A model generated the notes under the pieces. It made no database searches. It worked only from the letters and a program-made list of their open reading frames with translations, and had not been told where the DNA came from. Shown here piece after piece: positions 1 to 9,230 of a stretch of 64,000 nucleotides of DNA. Each line of letters begins with the position of its first letter. The stretch's first letter is position 1. The stretch comes from Methanospirillum stamsii (GTDB taxonomy: Archaea; Halobacteriota; Methanomicrobia; Methanomicrobiales; Methanospirillaceae), in contig NZ_CP176366.1 in the NCBI RefSeq assembly GCF_046244385.1, positions 2,418,001 through 2,482,000 of the forward strand, read 5' to 3'. The position numbers and the translations under genes are program-made.

Positions 1-19
1 GATTTAGGGAGAATTCAGA

Positions 20-1354
20 TCAGAGATGATTTTTTTCTGCCTCAAACACTTCATCGATAAGCCGACCTGACTCCCCGGCCATATAGAGCGGTATTGATAA
101 AATATCATCATGAAAAGAGAGTTCTCCTTCCCAGAACCGAATTCCGAATGGTGGTTTTTTCTCCTCTATGAATATTCGAAGCGAACGCAATCTTCCTGTC
201 GTTCCCGATTTTACTTCTACCGGATATATTCTTCCTTTTCTGGCAATGCAGAAGTCTATTTCACTCGAACTACCTTGTTTATCTCGTGCCCAGAAATAGA
301 GTTCTGAACTGATATAGGGATCTTCGAGTGCCAATAATTCCTGGCCGATAAACTGTTCTGCTAAATTTCCTTTATTTATCTGCATCATCTCTTTCTGGCT
401 TAAAATTTCCGCATTTAATCCACAAAGATGCTGCATAAGTCCGATATCCAGAAAAATAAACTTCTGACGGTTTGAAAGTTTCGCCCGAAGGGGAAGTCCT
501 GATGCATCAGTACTAAAGACCGGAGTTATCACCCGGGCAAGGGTCAGGAGGTGTAATGCCGTCTTTAACTCTCGGGATCTTGATTCCCGGTCAATATTTA
601 CGTATTTTATCTGTTCTGATACCATCCGGGGGATAGCAGAAAAAACGGTCTGGAGATGAATTAATTCTGATGATTTGGCATATTTACTAAAATCACGTTT
701 ATATGTTTCTATAAGTGAATCCTGAACATAGGAAGCCTCCAGTATACTTTTTGTCTCAATATATGAAACGATGACTTCAGGCATTCCTCCAAGAATAACA
801 AATGTCCGGAGAAGCACGAGGAGCTGTTCATGAACTGCCGGAGGGATAGAATCGGAATATGAAATGGTATTGAGGTAAGATATGAGATTGTCTTCGCCCA
901 TTGCCTTCATGAATTCATAAAAGGAAAGAGGAAACATATTTAAAAACTGGATTCTTCCAACCGGCATCCGGATACCTTCGGTAAATGCAAATTCAAGGAG
1001 TGAACCAGCTCCTATTACAAAAAGATCCGGGCGTAATTCTTTAAAGTACCGAAGGGAAGTTATCGCATTTGGGCATTCCTGTATTTCATCCAGAAATAGG
1101 AGTGAATTCTTTGTGATTCTCACCCGAAATAAGAGTTCTATCTGGGTGATTATGGAATCGGGATCTCTTGAGTCAAATATTTTGATTAAACCCGGATTTA
1201 AATCAAAATTTAGAGAAATCACTTTATCAAATTCGGTTTTGCCAAATTCCTCAACACTAAAACTTTTTCCTACCTGTCTTGCACCCCTGATTAAAAGAGG
1301 AGTCCGGTGGGTTTTTTTCCAGGATACCAGATGAGAGGTTATCGTTCGAAACAC
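20..1354 (-). CDS. AAA+ ATPase with DUF4143-type C-terminal domain
   Basis: Cytoplasmic P-loop ATPase of the family that joins an AAA_14 module to a DUF4143 domain; its substrate and cellular role are unknown. Visible motifs are Walker A GARQVGKS about 25 residues after the chosen start, a Walker B-like LLFLDEIQE, the GAGSLLEFAF sensor stretch, and FPLSFYEF, which is typical of the family. Near the C-terminus EIDFCIARKG followed by PVEVKSG resembles a PD-(D/E)XK nuclease core. The frame is open to a TTG at 1420, but GTG at 1354 is preferred: relatives begin just before this point, and a TATA-like box lies about 27-36 bases upstream, which fits a leaderless transcript. That gives about 444 residues, normal for the family. 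It is monocistronic and transcribed away from the TA genes. Confidence 0.85.
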   Translation of the reverse strand: MFRTITSHLVSWKKTHRTPLLIRGARQVGKSFSVEEFGKTEFDKVISLNFDLNPGLIKIFDSRDPDSIITQIELLFRVRITKNSLLFLDEIQECPNAITSLRYFKELRPDLFVIGAGSLLEFAFTEGIRMPVGRIQFLNMFPLSFYEFMKAMGEDNLISYLNTISYSDSIPPAVHEQLLVLLRTFVILGGMPEVIVSYIETKSILEASYVQDSLIETYKRDFSKYAKSSELIHLQTVFSAIPRMVSEQIKYVNIDRESRSRELKTALHLLTLARVITPVFSTDASGLPLRAKLSNRQKFIFLDIGLMQHLCGLNAEILSQKEMMQINKGNLAEQFIGQELLALEDPYISSELYFWARDKQGSSSEIDFCIARKGRIYPVEVKSGTTGRLRSLRIFIEEKKPPFGIRFWEGELSFHDDILSIPLYMAGESGRLIDEVFEAEKNHL

Positions 1355-1380
1355 GTGTCTTTTGATATTGATGATATGGG

Positions 1381-1431
1381 TATAAATACTTTGGCTAAAA
1401 TAGGGGGTAATTATTACCAATGTTTGGTAAT
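1381..1431 (-). promoter_or_regulatory. TATA-like box and palindromic operator candidate of the ATPase gene
   Basis: On the minus strand AGTATTTATA (1390-1381) sits at archaeal TATA distance from the GTG at 1354. Immediately upstream is a perfect inverted repeat, ATTACCAA (1413-1420) and TTGGTAAT (1424-1431), with a 3-base spacer. A palindrome abutting a TATA box suggests a regulator site. The binding protein is unknown and the function is inferred. Confidence 0.45.
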
Positions 1432-1518
1432 TTTAAGGGGTAAAAAAATCCCGCCGTGGTTGAAAGACAGGGCTTTTTCTCCGGACAGATAAAACTATGG
1501 TCTATCTGGTGAACATTC

Positions 1519-1932
1519 TTAAAACCATGTATCGTTCATCCACATTCTTTTTATCAATGGAATCGATTCAAAATCTGAATCTTCTGATATCATATATTTC
1601 ACATCAAAACTCATCGCTGTTGCAATGTGAATGGCATCACGAGGTTTTAATTTGTAATGAGAGAAGAAATATCCGGCTGATTTTATTATCTTTTCATCAA
1701 CCGGGATAAATGACAAATCATGTAATTCAAAGAGAAAGGAAGAATATTCTTCTGCAACAGCCCGGTTAATCCTCTTTAAAAGAGCATAGGTAAATTCATC
1801 CCAGGTCAGATATGATGTAATCGCCTTAATATTATTATTTTCAACTCTTTGAAGAACATCACGAGACCATCTCCCTTTATCGGAGTTATCTATTGCAGCG
1901 TATATGAAGACATTTGCATCGATATAATACAT
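1519..1932 (-). CDS. vapC: PIN-domain ribonuclease, VapC-like toxin
   Basis: Small PIN-domain protein of 137 residues, the usual VapC length; family members cut RNA with a Mg2+ site made of acidic residues. Candidate active-site acids are Asp5 in YIDANVF, the Asp/Glu of WDEFTYALLKR, Asp in KPRDAIHIATA, and Asp in ISEDSDFESI. The C-terminal SEDSDF is the typical last acidic cluster. The gene starts 3 bases after the stop of the AbrB-type gene at 1936-2175, in the antitoxin-then-toxin order expected for a VapBC operon. Toxin activity is inferred; the fold assignment is secure from the motif order. Confidence 0.85.
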   Translation of the reverse strand: MYYIDANVFIYAAIDNSDKGRWSRDVLQRVENNNIKAITSYLTWDEFTYALLKRINRAVAEEYSSFLFELHDLSFIPVDEKIIKSAGYFFSHYKLKPRDAIHIATAMSFDVKYMISEDSDFESIPLIKRMWMNDTWF

Positions 1933-1935
1933 GCT

Positions 1936-2175
1936 TTAAAGATCCAATCGTTCCTGTAATTCTAAATCGTATTGTTCATCAGATTGATAATCATTAATTT
2001 GAACCTTTTCGGCTAGAGCCTTAAATTTTGCCACAATGGTATTTTTTTCAGGAATTATGACTATTTTCCCATCCACTACTGATATCATAACATGGTCACC
2101 TGGAGAAAAATCAGCCTCTCTCCATATTTCTCTGGGAACAATTAAATCCTTGTCTTCCGAAATTACCGTTTCCAT
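1936..2175 (-). CDS. vapB: AbrB/SpoVT-fold antitoxin, VapB-like
   Basis: A 79-residue protein with an N-terminal swapped-hairpin AbrB signature: LIVPREIWREADFSPGDHV, followed by VDGKIVIIP. Such proteins bind their own promoter as dimers and neutralise the partner PIN toxin through the C-terminal tail. Here the tail (SDEQYDLELQERLDL) is acidic and probably helical, as expected for toxin binding. It lies directly upstream of the PIN gene with a 3-base gap, so the two are almost certainly cotranscribed and autoregulated. Pairing is inferred from position and fold. Confidence 0.82.
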   Translation of the reverse strand: METVISEDKDLIVPREIWREADFSPGDHVMISVVDGKIVIIPEKNTIVAKFKALAEKVQINDYQSDEQYDLELQERLDL

Positions 2176-2252
2176 TCTTCCTCTTGTTTAGATTGTCACT
2201 CAAACTGGTTATGCATTTCTGATCTTCAAAAGGATAATTTATTATCTAATAA

Positions 2253-2788
2253 TCATTCTTTCAGTTCCGGAGGGAGGATATCCCACCGCTTTGGTGTATA
2301 TGTCACTTTGGAGACGATTTTTCCTTCTACCAGGTCCTGGCACGTACGAGCCAGAAGGTCAAGTTTATCACGGTATTCCCACATGAAGCTTTTAATGAAA
2401 AGATCCTCGTTTGCAAGATAAAATGCCTGAAGATCAACCAGTTCTTCCTCATGATACCTGGCCTCAAATCGCTCCATGACCATCCGTTCTACAACGGAGT
2501 CATCCTTAATCTTTCCAAAAGAACCATAGGACCGGATTTCATACCACCCTTTTCCGGTAACATAATTGGTTACAAATAGTTGGGATCATCGGATTGTGAA
2601 GTAATTCCGGGTGGATTTTTCATGTCAAGCCCGGGTGTTATATCCGATGCAGTTGGAAGGGCAGCAATCAGCGTTTCAGGGGATACAGCGAATGCTGATG
2701 AAATGAAGCAGGAGAGAATCAGGATTGTAAAGATTAAAAACCGGAGAGCCGGGACCGGCAGGTTATCAGGAACCATCGTGTTTATCAT
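2253..2788 (-). pseudogene. Frameshifted secreted protein of unknown function
   Basis: Two minus-strand frames join into one protein. The first (ATG at 2788, GGAGGT just upstream) encodes a signal peptide with a hydrophobic core FLIFTILILSCFISSAFA, then runs to a stop at 2570-2572 after DDPNYL. In the neighbouring frame the sequence is open from exactly that point (LFVTNYVTGKGWYEIRSYG) through 2483 to the stop at 2253. A single-base indel near 2570-2580 would restore about 180 residues: signal peptide plus a soluble domain rich in charged residues. I do not recognise the family. It could be a real pseudogene or a sequencing error; the C-terminal half alone has no convincing start or RBS. Confidence 0.6.
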
Positions 2789-3125
2789 GATACCTCCATA
2801 AACTCCGGATCGGGAGATCATTCATCGGATTTTGAGATCAGACTGCCGGATTCTTGATTATCTTACATCATTTGGTATGGATTTCCAGTCAGGTCCGGGG
2901 TTTTCGTGGAGGAGTATTCACCCTTAAGATGATAAGAGTATGGATGAATTGATGTCCATAGGTGACCTTTGGATGAAAATATATCCGTTCTGGTTTTAAT
3001 ATCCTATTCGTATATTTTTTTATCAAAATTTGTGAGGAAACCTGTGGTAATTTCACGAAGCCTCAACCTCGATTACAGAGGTGAATTTTTCGGATGAAGT
3101 AAATGAGGGGTTGATATCCGGAATT
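2789..3125. other. Intergenic stretch, no gene seen
   Basis: This stretch lies between the start of the frameshifted secreted-protein gene and the end of the nucleotidyltransferase gene. Both strands contain only short, stop-rich frames. The minus strand just above 2788 carries the GGAGGT Shine-Dalgarno-like site of the secreted-protein gene. No other repeat or RNA structure was recognised. Confidence 0.5.
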
Positions 3126-3428
3126 TTAAAGCCTTATCAGGAGGGTTTTTTCAGAATTATCAAGGACCGATTTGAATTGATCAGAAACGGCATGATAATC
3201 AACGATATCCACAGATATCGGTATCGAAGAAAGGGAAAATGCCTCCTTTAAGGAGTTAATTACTTCCGGAGAAATCTCGTCCGTCCCTTTGATCACTATA
3301 TCAAGATCTGAAAACTTCTGATATGTGCCTGAAACCCGTGAACCAAATGCAAAAATGTCACAATTTTTCAGATGAGACTTCAGGATGGTCAGGATCTCCT
3401 CGAGATATATCGGTTCAAGGCTCAGCAT
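3126..3428 (-). CDS. MNT-type nucleotidyltransferase, antitoxin of an MNT/HEPN pair
   Basis: Minimal nucleotidyltransferase of about 100 residues (HI0073/MntA-like). The catalytic pattern is FAFGSRVSG followed by FSDLDIVI, i.e. GS...SDxD, with a third acid in ISVDIVDYH. In studied MntA-HepT systems such enzymes AMPylate a tyrosine of the HEPN toxin and so inactivate it. The frame extends upstream to 3545, but ATG at 3428 is preferred because family members start about 25 residues before the GS motif and because it gives a 14-base overlap with the upstream HEPN gene, typical of translational coupling. Confidence 0.85.
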   Translation of the reverse strand: MLSLEPIYLEEILTILKSHLKNCDIFAFGSRVSGTYQKFSDLDIVIKGTDEISPEVINSLKEAFSLSSIPISVDIVDYHAVSDQFKSVLDNSEKTLLIRL

Positions 3429-3840
3429 TCTGTCTCTCCAGAACCGAATATAAATATGATGCTTCTTCAAGCAAAGCAGGGGCCAGGAGAAGGACTTGTT
3501 CAGCCTTTTTTCTATCATAGGTATGAAAAGTGATATTCCTGGCATCGGTAAATGTAAACCAGAGTGTTGGATCTAAAATCAGTTCTTTTCGTGCTGCAGT
3601 TCTGAAGATATCCCGTTTTGTCAGGGGTGATGCTGCCTCCGGGGAGATATTAAGTGAGATCCACCGGACCATAAATTTGTATGAAAGTTCATACGTGAAC
3701 TCAAAATTCTGAATAACTCCGGCCTCGATTACTTCTCTGACATTATTCTGCTCATTCCAGGCATTATCTTTATACTGACAGACCAAAATTGCATTATTCA
3801 TAGAAGATATTGCCTTTTTGAGTGATGTCAGATCAAGCAT
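3415..3840 (-). CDS. HEPN-domain toxin, HI0074-type partner of the nucleotidyltransferase
   Basis: A 141-residue all-helical protein of the 'nucleotidyltransferase substrate binding protein' family (HI0074/HepT-like HEPN). Visible hallmarks are FEFTYELSYKFM in the core helix and, near residues 100-107, RNITFHTY, which matches the HEPN RX4HXY motif: Arg and His form the RNase site and Tyr is the residue modified by the partner enzyme. Gene order is HEPN first, then MNT, overlapping by 14 bases. This is the only one of three such loci in the window in which both genes are intact, so it is likely a working toxin-antitoxin module. Activity is inferred from family knowledge. Confidence 0.83.
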   Translation of the reverse strand: MLDLTSLKKAISSMNNAILVCQYKDNAWNEQNNVREVIEAGVIQNFEFTYELSYKFMVRWISLNISPEAASPLTKRDIFRTAARKELILDPTLWFTFTDARNITFHTYDRKKAEQVLLLAPALLEEASYLYSVLERQNAEP

Positions 3841-4167
3841 TTATAGAGCTTCTCACAATAAACAGATATAGGTATTGAGAATTCATCAAAACTTTCCATA
3901 ACACCGATAAAATTTCCCTTTCATCAGGATATGAGTCGGTTCAGTGACGTCAGGTCTTATCGTAATCACCAAAAGCAAAGCCGGATAAGTCTGTTAACCC
4001 CCGGATCTCACGGATGAAAATTAAAAATATTGGACCTTACCTTTGTATATATATAAACTATGGGGATAATTCTCTCTCAAAAGGGTTAATAGACTGCTCT
4101 TCCAATCACTATGTCTAAATATTTCTCCGGACAATTGGCCGGAGACAAGAATGGAGAAAAATAACCT
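3841..4167 (+). promoter_or_regulatory. Divergent intergenic region with TATA-like boxes
   Basis: This 327-base gap separates the minus-strand HEPN gene from the plus-strand sensor kinase at 4168. A long TATA-like run lies at 4046-4057 and a second AT-rich box, CTAAATATTT, at 4115-4124. The latter is about 45 bases from the kinase start and could serve as its promoter. No convincing gene is present; a 60-codon minus-strand frame lacks any RBS or recognisable feature. Confidence 0.4.
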
Positions 4168-4740
4168 ATGCTCACTCCGGATGTGGCAGATATAAATACT
4201 CAATCACAAACAAATCACACAGATAATATCTCTCTTCTCTACGTAGATGATGAACCTGACCTTCTCTTTATTGGAAAACTCTTCCTGGAGCGGATTGGTG
4301 GATTTACCGTTGAGACGATAGCCTCAGTTCATGAGGCGATAAACTCTCCTCATATCGGCTCTTATGATGCTATTGTATCAGATTACCAGATGCCGGACAT
4401 GGATGGCATTGCATTTTTAAAAGTCATCAGGGAGAAATATGGTGATATTCCCTTCCTTCTTTTTACCGGAAGAGGCCGTGAAGAGATCGCCATTGAAGCC
4501 ATTAATAACGGAGCAGATTTTTACATTCAAAAGGGTGGAGAACCAAAGGCACAATTTGTTGAACTGGCTCATAAGATAAAACAGGCGGTGCGGCGAAGGC
4601 GGGCTGAAACTGAACAACTGCAGCAGTTTAACGAACTGGTAAGGACCAAAGAAGCCTTACAGGAGAGTGAGGGCAAGTTTCGTGCACTTGTTGAAACCAC
4701 CCCTGATGCTATACTAAACGACATAATTAATTGCGCATAG
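4168..4740 (+). pseudogene. 5' part of a receiver-PAS sensor kinase interrupted by an IS630-type element
   Basis: This encodes the receiver and the start of the first PAS domain of a hybrid kinase whose remainder resumes at 5814. The receiver (about residues 21-140) is complete: acidic pocket VDDE, phospho-Asp 72 in VSDYQMPDMDG, Thr in FTGRGREE and Lys in YIQKGGE. A coiled segment (145-170) leads into PAS 1, which is cut after the codons for PDAI by the IS at 4712. Native codons end at 4711; the last nine codons to the stop at 4740 are IS sequence. Joining 4168-4711 to 5814-9196 gives an uninterrupted 1308-residue frame. The truncated product would be a stand-alone receiver. Confidence 0.9.
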
Positions 4741-5811
4741 AGAACGTAATTCAATATTTGGCTCAGCCCATCTATCAAATACATCGGTCACACATTCTTT
4801 TAGGGCAGTAATAGTAGGAAAAAACCGATTGTGCGTCCCTATGTAGCGCTCTCGTTTCCACACATGTTCAATCGGATTCAGCTCAGGACTATATGGGGGT
4901 AAAAAAAGAAGTTCTATACTTCGCTTATTACTTTCAAGCCAGGGAAGTAAAATTTTTGCATGGTGATATCTTGCATTATCTAGAATCAACAAAATTTTTT
5001 TTCTTGGTGGTTTATATTCGAGAATTTGATTTAAATGATCTAAAAAGGTTTTTGCATTGAAAATTTGTTGCAAAGAATACACTAACCTACCATCAGAAAC
5101 ATTGACTGATCCAAAAACACTGACTTTTTTTCTCGTTGGTTCTTGTTTCACAACAGGATTTTTAATATCATTTGGAATCCACATTTTACATCGAGTGCCA
5201 TTTTGTTGAAAATGGCATTCATCTGAACTCCAAATTTCATATTTTCCGCTTTGGAATTTACGTTTTAGTTTTTTTTAAAACTCTCCTGTTTTTTTGGATC
5301 TGATTTTGAACTGATTGGTCGGGGTTTCACCTGACGATACTCTAATTTATGGAACAGTCTTTGACATTGGCGAACACTAATCATTATTCCATACGTTTTT
5401 TCAATGTGATAACTAAGCAGTTTCCCGTCCCAGAGATTTTGTTCATAATCAAGTGATATTGGGTCTTTTCTTAAAATTTGCTTGATTTCTTCTAATTGTT
5501 GGTTTGAGAGAGAAGAAGGCCTTCCCGTTCTTTTTTCATCTCTTAAACCTTGAAAACTATCCTCATTAAATTGATTTACCCAATTCTCAATGGTTTTTAC
5601 CGTATGACCCAAAATTTTTGCAGTTTCTAAACAAGAATATCCCTTTGAAACAAGTAATACTCCATGTAAACGATGATTATAACGTGATTCGTCATTTGTC
5701 ATAATTTCTGATTGTATTATGATAGCCATTGTTTCAGCATTTACCACTTTCAATCGCCGCATATGAATATATTGGGGAGTCATTATTAATAAAATATTAT
5801 GTCGCTCCCTA
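4712..5811 (-). mobile_element. IS630-family insertion sequence, 1100 bp, TA target duplication
   Basis: The ends are imperfect 16-base inverted repeats, 4712-4727 and 5796-5811, sharing 12 of 16 positions including an outer TA and an inner CGACATAAT. They are flanked by TA dinucleotides at 4710-4711 and 5812-5813, the target duplication expected for IS630/Tc1-type elements. Removing the element plus one TA restores Asp-Ala-Ile-Trp-Glu-Ile-Asp in the PAS domain of the host kinase, which fixes the boundaries. It carries one transposase in two overlapping frames on the minus strand. Insertion looks recent: host flanks and transposase motifs are intact. Confidence 0.93.
4714..5783 (-). CDS. IS630-family transposase made by -1 frameshifting
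   Basis: Frame A (5783 down to a stop at 5265-5267) encodes the helix-turn-helix DNA-binding part (about 172 residues, with HRLHGVLLV and a second HTH ending in VRQCQRLFHKL). Frame B, one base back, encodes the DDE catalytic part and stops at 4714. The first catalytic Asp (SSDECHFQQNG) lies in the gap between the frames and is read only after a -1 shift; the second is in LLILDNARYHH and the Glu in SPELNPIEHVW, about 36 residues later. A slippery heptamer A-AAA-AAC at 5274-5268, in the correct phase and just before the frame A stop, is a classic -1 site. The fused product is about 356 residues, normal for IS630. Confidence 0.88.
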
Positions 5812-5813
5812 TA

Positions 5814-8800
5814 TCTGGGAAATTGACCTTACCGGAGTATTCTCCTATGTAAGTCCGAGATGTGAGGATATTGTCGGGTATAGTTCGGATGAACTGGTCG
5901 GGAGTTCATTCTTTTCCATTCTTCACCCGGACGGACAACAATTACTTCAGAACTATTTTAACAATGTAAGTAACCGAAAACCCGGCCTTGCAACCTTTGA
6001 TGTTCCGGCGGTGCATAAAGATGGAAGTTATAAAATTCTTAACTGCAGGTCATATCCCCTGATTAATTCCTCCGGGGTCATTACCGGATTTCGTGGGGTT
6101 ACCAGTGACGTAACCGAACGGATGCAGCATATACGTGCACTCCACGAGAGTGAAACGCGACTTCGTTCCTTTTTTGAAGCGACAAGTGAGGCAGTCTCAC
6201 TCATTGATGAAGATGGGATAGTAATCGAGTGGAATCCTGCTTCTGAAAGAATCTTTGGAATTAGAAAAGAGGACGCTATCGGGATGACCGCCTGGGATCT
6301 TATGATTCAACTGATTCCACCTGAAGATAAGGATGAAAATACCCTGAACCATATTACAAAATCTTTTAAGAGTGCATTAACGACTGGAGTAGCAGGTTTC
6401 AAAGGCCCGAGGATATTTAACGCCATCAGTATTGATGGGAGACGATTGATCACCCGAAAGACGGTTTTTCTCATGAAAACCGATAAAGGATACCGGTTTG
6501 GTGCAATTTCGCAGGATATTACCGAGGAGAAAAATATGGCAGAAGCTCTTCGGGATAATGAAGAACGGTTCCGTGGAATGGCAGAACGGTCTCCGGATCT
6601 TATCATCATCCTGGATAAAGAGCGGAATATTTCGTATGTCTCACCATCTGCAAAGACTATTATCGGTTATACTCCCGAAGAACTGATTGGAAGATCTGTT
6701 GATTCAGCTTGTGCACCGGTTTTTTCGAATGACCTCCCCAATTGCGAAGATATTATCCAAAAGATTACCGGTGCTGTTCCCACCGAAAATGAGGAGCTTC
6801 AAATCTTTAAAAAGGACGGGACCGGAATATTTGTCAATCTGTATGCAATTCCGATAATTCGGGATGGTATCGTTTCCGGAACCCAAATTTCGATGCGGGA
6901 TATCACTCAGAATAAACTGATAGAACAACAGCTCCGTATTTCTGAAGAGAAATTTGTGACCTTGTTTAAAGGAAATCCAATCCCCTTAACGCTTGTGTCC
7001 GCTGGTACCGGATTTTTCACCGATGTGAACGATGCATTTCTCCAGAACTCCGGGTACAACCGCGAAGAAGTGATAGGAAAATCCCCTTCTGAACTGAATA
7101 TTTTTGTAAATGAATCAGAATTTGCAGAATTCTCAAAAGATATCCGGGAGAATTACCATGTCCGGGGAAGGGAACTGAAATGTCGAACAAAGGACGGAGA
7201 AATAAAAACCTGCAGGTTCTCTTCCAGTATTATCATGATCCAGGGGATGCCCCAGATCCTCTCATCCGTTGAAGATATTACAAAGGAAAAGCAGAATGAG
7301 GCTGCAATGCGGGAGAGAGAGGAGCGATATCGTTTAATTATGAAAAATGCCCATGAAGGGATTATGATGAACGAACTTACCTCTCATGGTCCGGGAACAT
7401 TTTATGATGCAAATGAATCTGCCTTAAAAATTCTTGGGATGTCTGATGAAGAGTTGAAAAACAAAAGACTCATCGATCTTGATACTCCGGAGATGAAAGC
7501 CCGGGCTCCGGCAATGATGCGGAAGATCACAAAAACCGGACATGCTGCGTTTCAGACACACTATATCGCACCTGACAACCAGGAAAAGATAATTGACATC
7601 AGTGTCTCTCTGTTTGATCTCAATCAGGTACCTACGATGCTCTCGATTATTCGTGACATCACCGAAGAGAAGGCTGCAGAATCGGCCATAAATGCTATGG
7701 TCACCGGTCTGGTCGGAGCGACAGGTATCAAATCTCTGGATCGGATTGTGTCAAGTATCAGTACATGGCTTTTTGCCGATTGTGTCATGATTGGTGAGCT
7801 TTCCCCGGATAGAAAGTATGTAAAAGCCCTTTCGATGATTTTTGAAGGGAAGAAGATTGATAATTTTACATTCCGGCTTGAGGGCACTCCATGTGTCGAT
7901 ACCATTAGTGAAGGTTTTGCATTTTATCCTGACAATGTCACAGAAGTCTATCCTGAGATTAGGGCGATAATAAACCGGGATTTCAGGGGGTATATCGGAG
8001 CACCGCTGAAAAATTCGGAGGGTGATATCATTGGAGTTTTGTGTATCCTCTCATACAGTCCAATAAATCCGGGGATTTCGGTTCAGGAGATCATTGATAT
8101 CATTGCAGGAAAAGCCGGAGCAGACATTGAGCGGTCACAAATTGAACGGGTTCTCATAGAAAACGAAAAAAGACTTGCCGAAACGATGGAGATGGCAAAT
8201 CTTGTAAGCTGGGAGTATGACATTGCATCACAGCTTTTTACCCTGAATGACCGGTTTTATGCAATGTATGGAACTACGGCAGAGAGAGAGGGCGGGTATG
8301 AAATGACTGCTGAAAGGTATACCCGTGAATTTGTTTATCCATCTGACATTCAAAAATTACTTGAGGAGGCCCGCAGGACGTTAGAGGCCTCTGATCCTGA
8401 TTTTATCTCTGATTTTGAGCACCAGATTATCAGGAGGGATGGTGAGGTTCGTAATATCTCTGTCAGGGTCAGGGCGGTTTTTGATGAACATGGGAACCTG
8501 GTAAAGACGCACGGGGCCAACCAGGATATCACCGAACGAAAAATTATCGAAGAGGCGGTTTTAAATGCAAATCGTCAGTTAAACCTTCTCTCAAGCATAA
8601 CACGGCATGATATTCTGAATAAAATATCTGTTTTCTATGGATATCTCCGGCTTTTGGAGATGGAATCTGATAATCCTGCAATATTAGAGTATGTGCAGAA
8701 GATGACTGAGGTGATTAAAAAAATCCAGACACAGATTGAATTTTCACGGGTCTACCAGGATCTCGGATCACAAAAACCTCTCTGGTTCTCTCTCTCATCA

Positions 8801-9196
8801 ATTCTTCCCATATCATCAGTGCCTGATACGGTTCATTTTTCTGATAATACCTCCGGGATATCCTTGTTTTCAGATCCCATGCTGGAGCGGGTTTTTTATA
8901 ATTTACTCGACAATTCAATCAGACATGGTGAGCATGTAACTGAAATATCTGTCTTTTCACAAGAGAGAAATAAATCACTGACTATCATCTATGAAGATAA
9001 CGGAGTTGGAATCCTCCCCGAAGAAAAAGAGAGAATATTTGAGAGGGGGTATGGAAAGAACACCGGTCATGGTCTGTTTCTGGTCCGGGAAATTTTATCG
9101 CTCACAAACATCACCATAAAAGAGACCGGAACATATGGAAAAGGGGCAAGATTTGAGATAGTAGTCCCCTCCGGGTCGTACCGGATAACCCAGTAA
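5814..9196 (+). pseudogene. 3' part of the IS-interrupted PAS/GAF sensor histidine kinase
   Basis: This is the continuation of the kinase beginning at 4168. The open frame reaches back to an ATG at 5729, but codons before 5814 are IS sequence and not native. Domains in order are the rest of PAS 1 (WEIDLTGVFSYVSPR), four more PAS domains (starts near EATSEAVSLID, ERSPDLIIILD, FKGNPIPLTLV, MKNAHEGIMM), a GAF domain with core DCVMIGELS...GYIGAPLKN, a sixth PAS (MANLVSWEYD), a DHp helix with ITRHDILNKIS, and an ATPase domain with N box NLLDNSIRHG, G1 EDNGVGI and G2 GHGLFLVRE. All transmitter residues look intact, so the fragment could keep kinase activity if expressed from the IS, but it has lost its receiver. 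It ends 34 bases from the convergent kinase at 9231. Confidence 0.88.
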
Positions 9197-9230
9197 CCAT
9201 TAGCCTGTTAACACTCACCTGGCAGGGGAG

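Noticed and set aside
4021..4203. Minus-strand 60-codon frame upstream of the first kinase
   Set aside because: It overlaps the kinase start and its promoter, has no RBS and no recognisable feature; probably chance.
5729..5813. ATG at 5729 as the true start of the kinase ending at 9196
   Set aside because: These codons are inside the IS630 right end; exact excision shows that native sequence resumes at 5814.
9197..9230. Intrinsic terminator between the convergent kinases
   Set aside because: No clear stem-loop with a T-run is visible; archaeal T-tract termination cannot be judged here.
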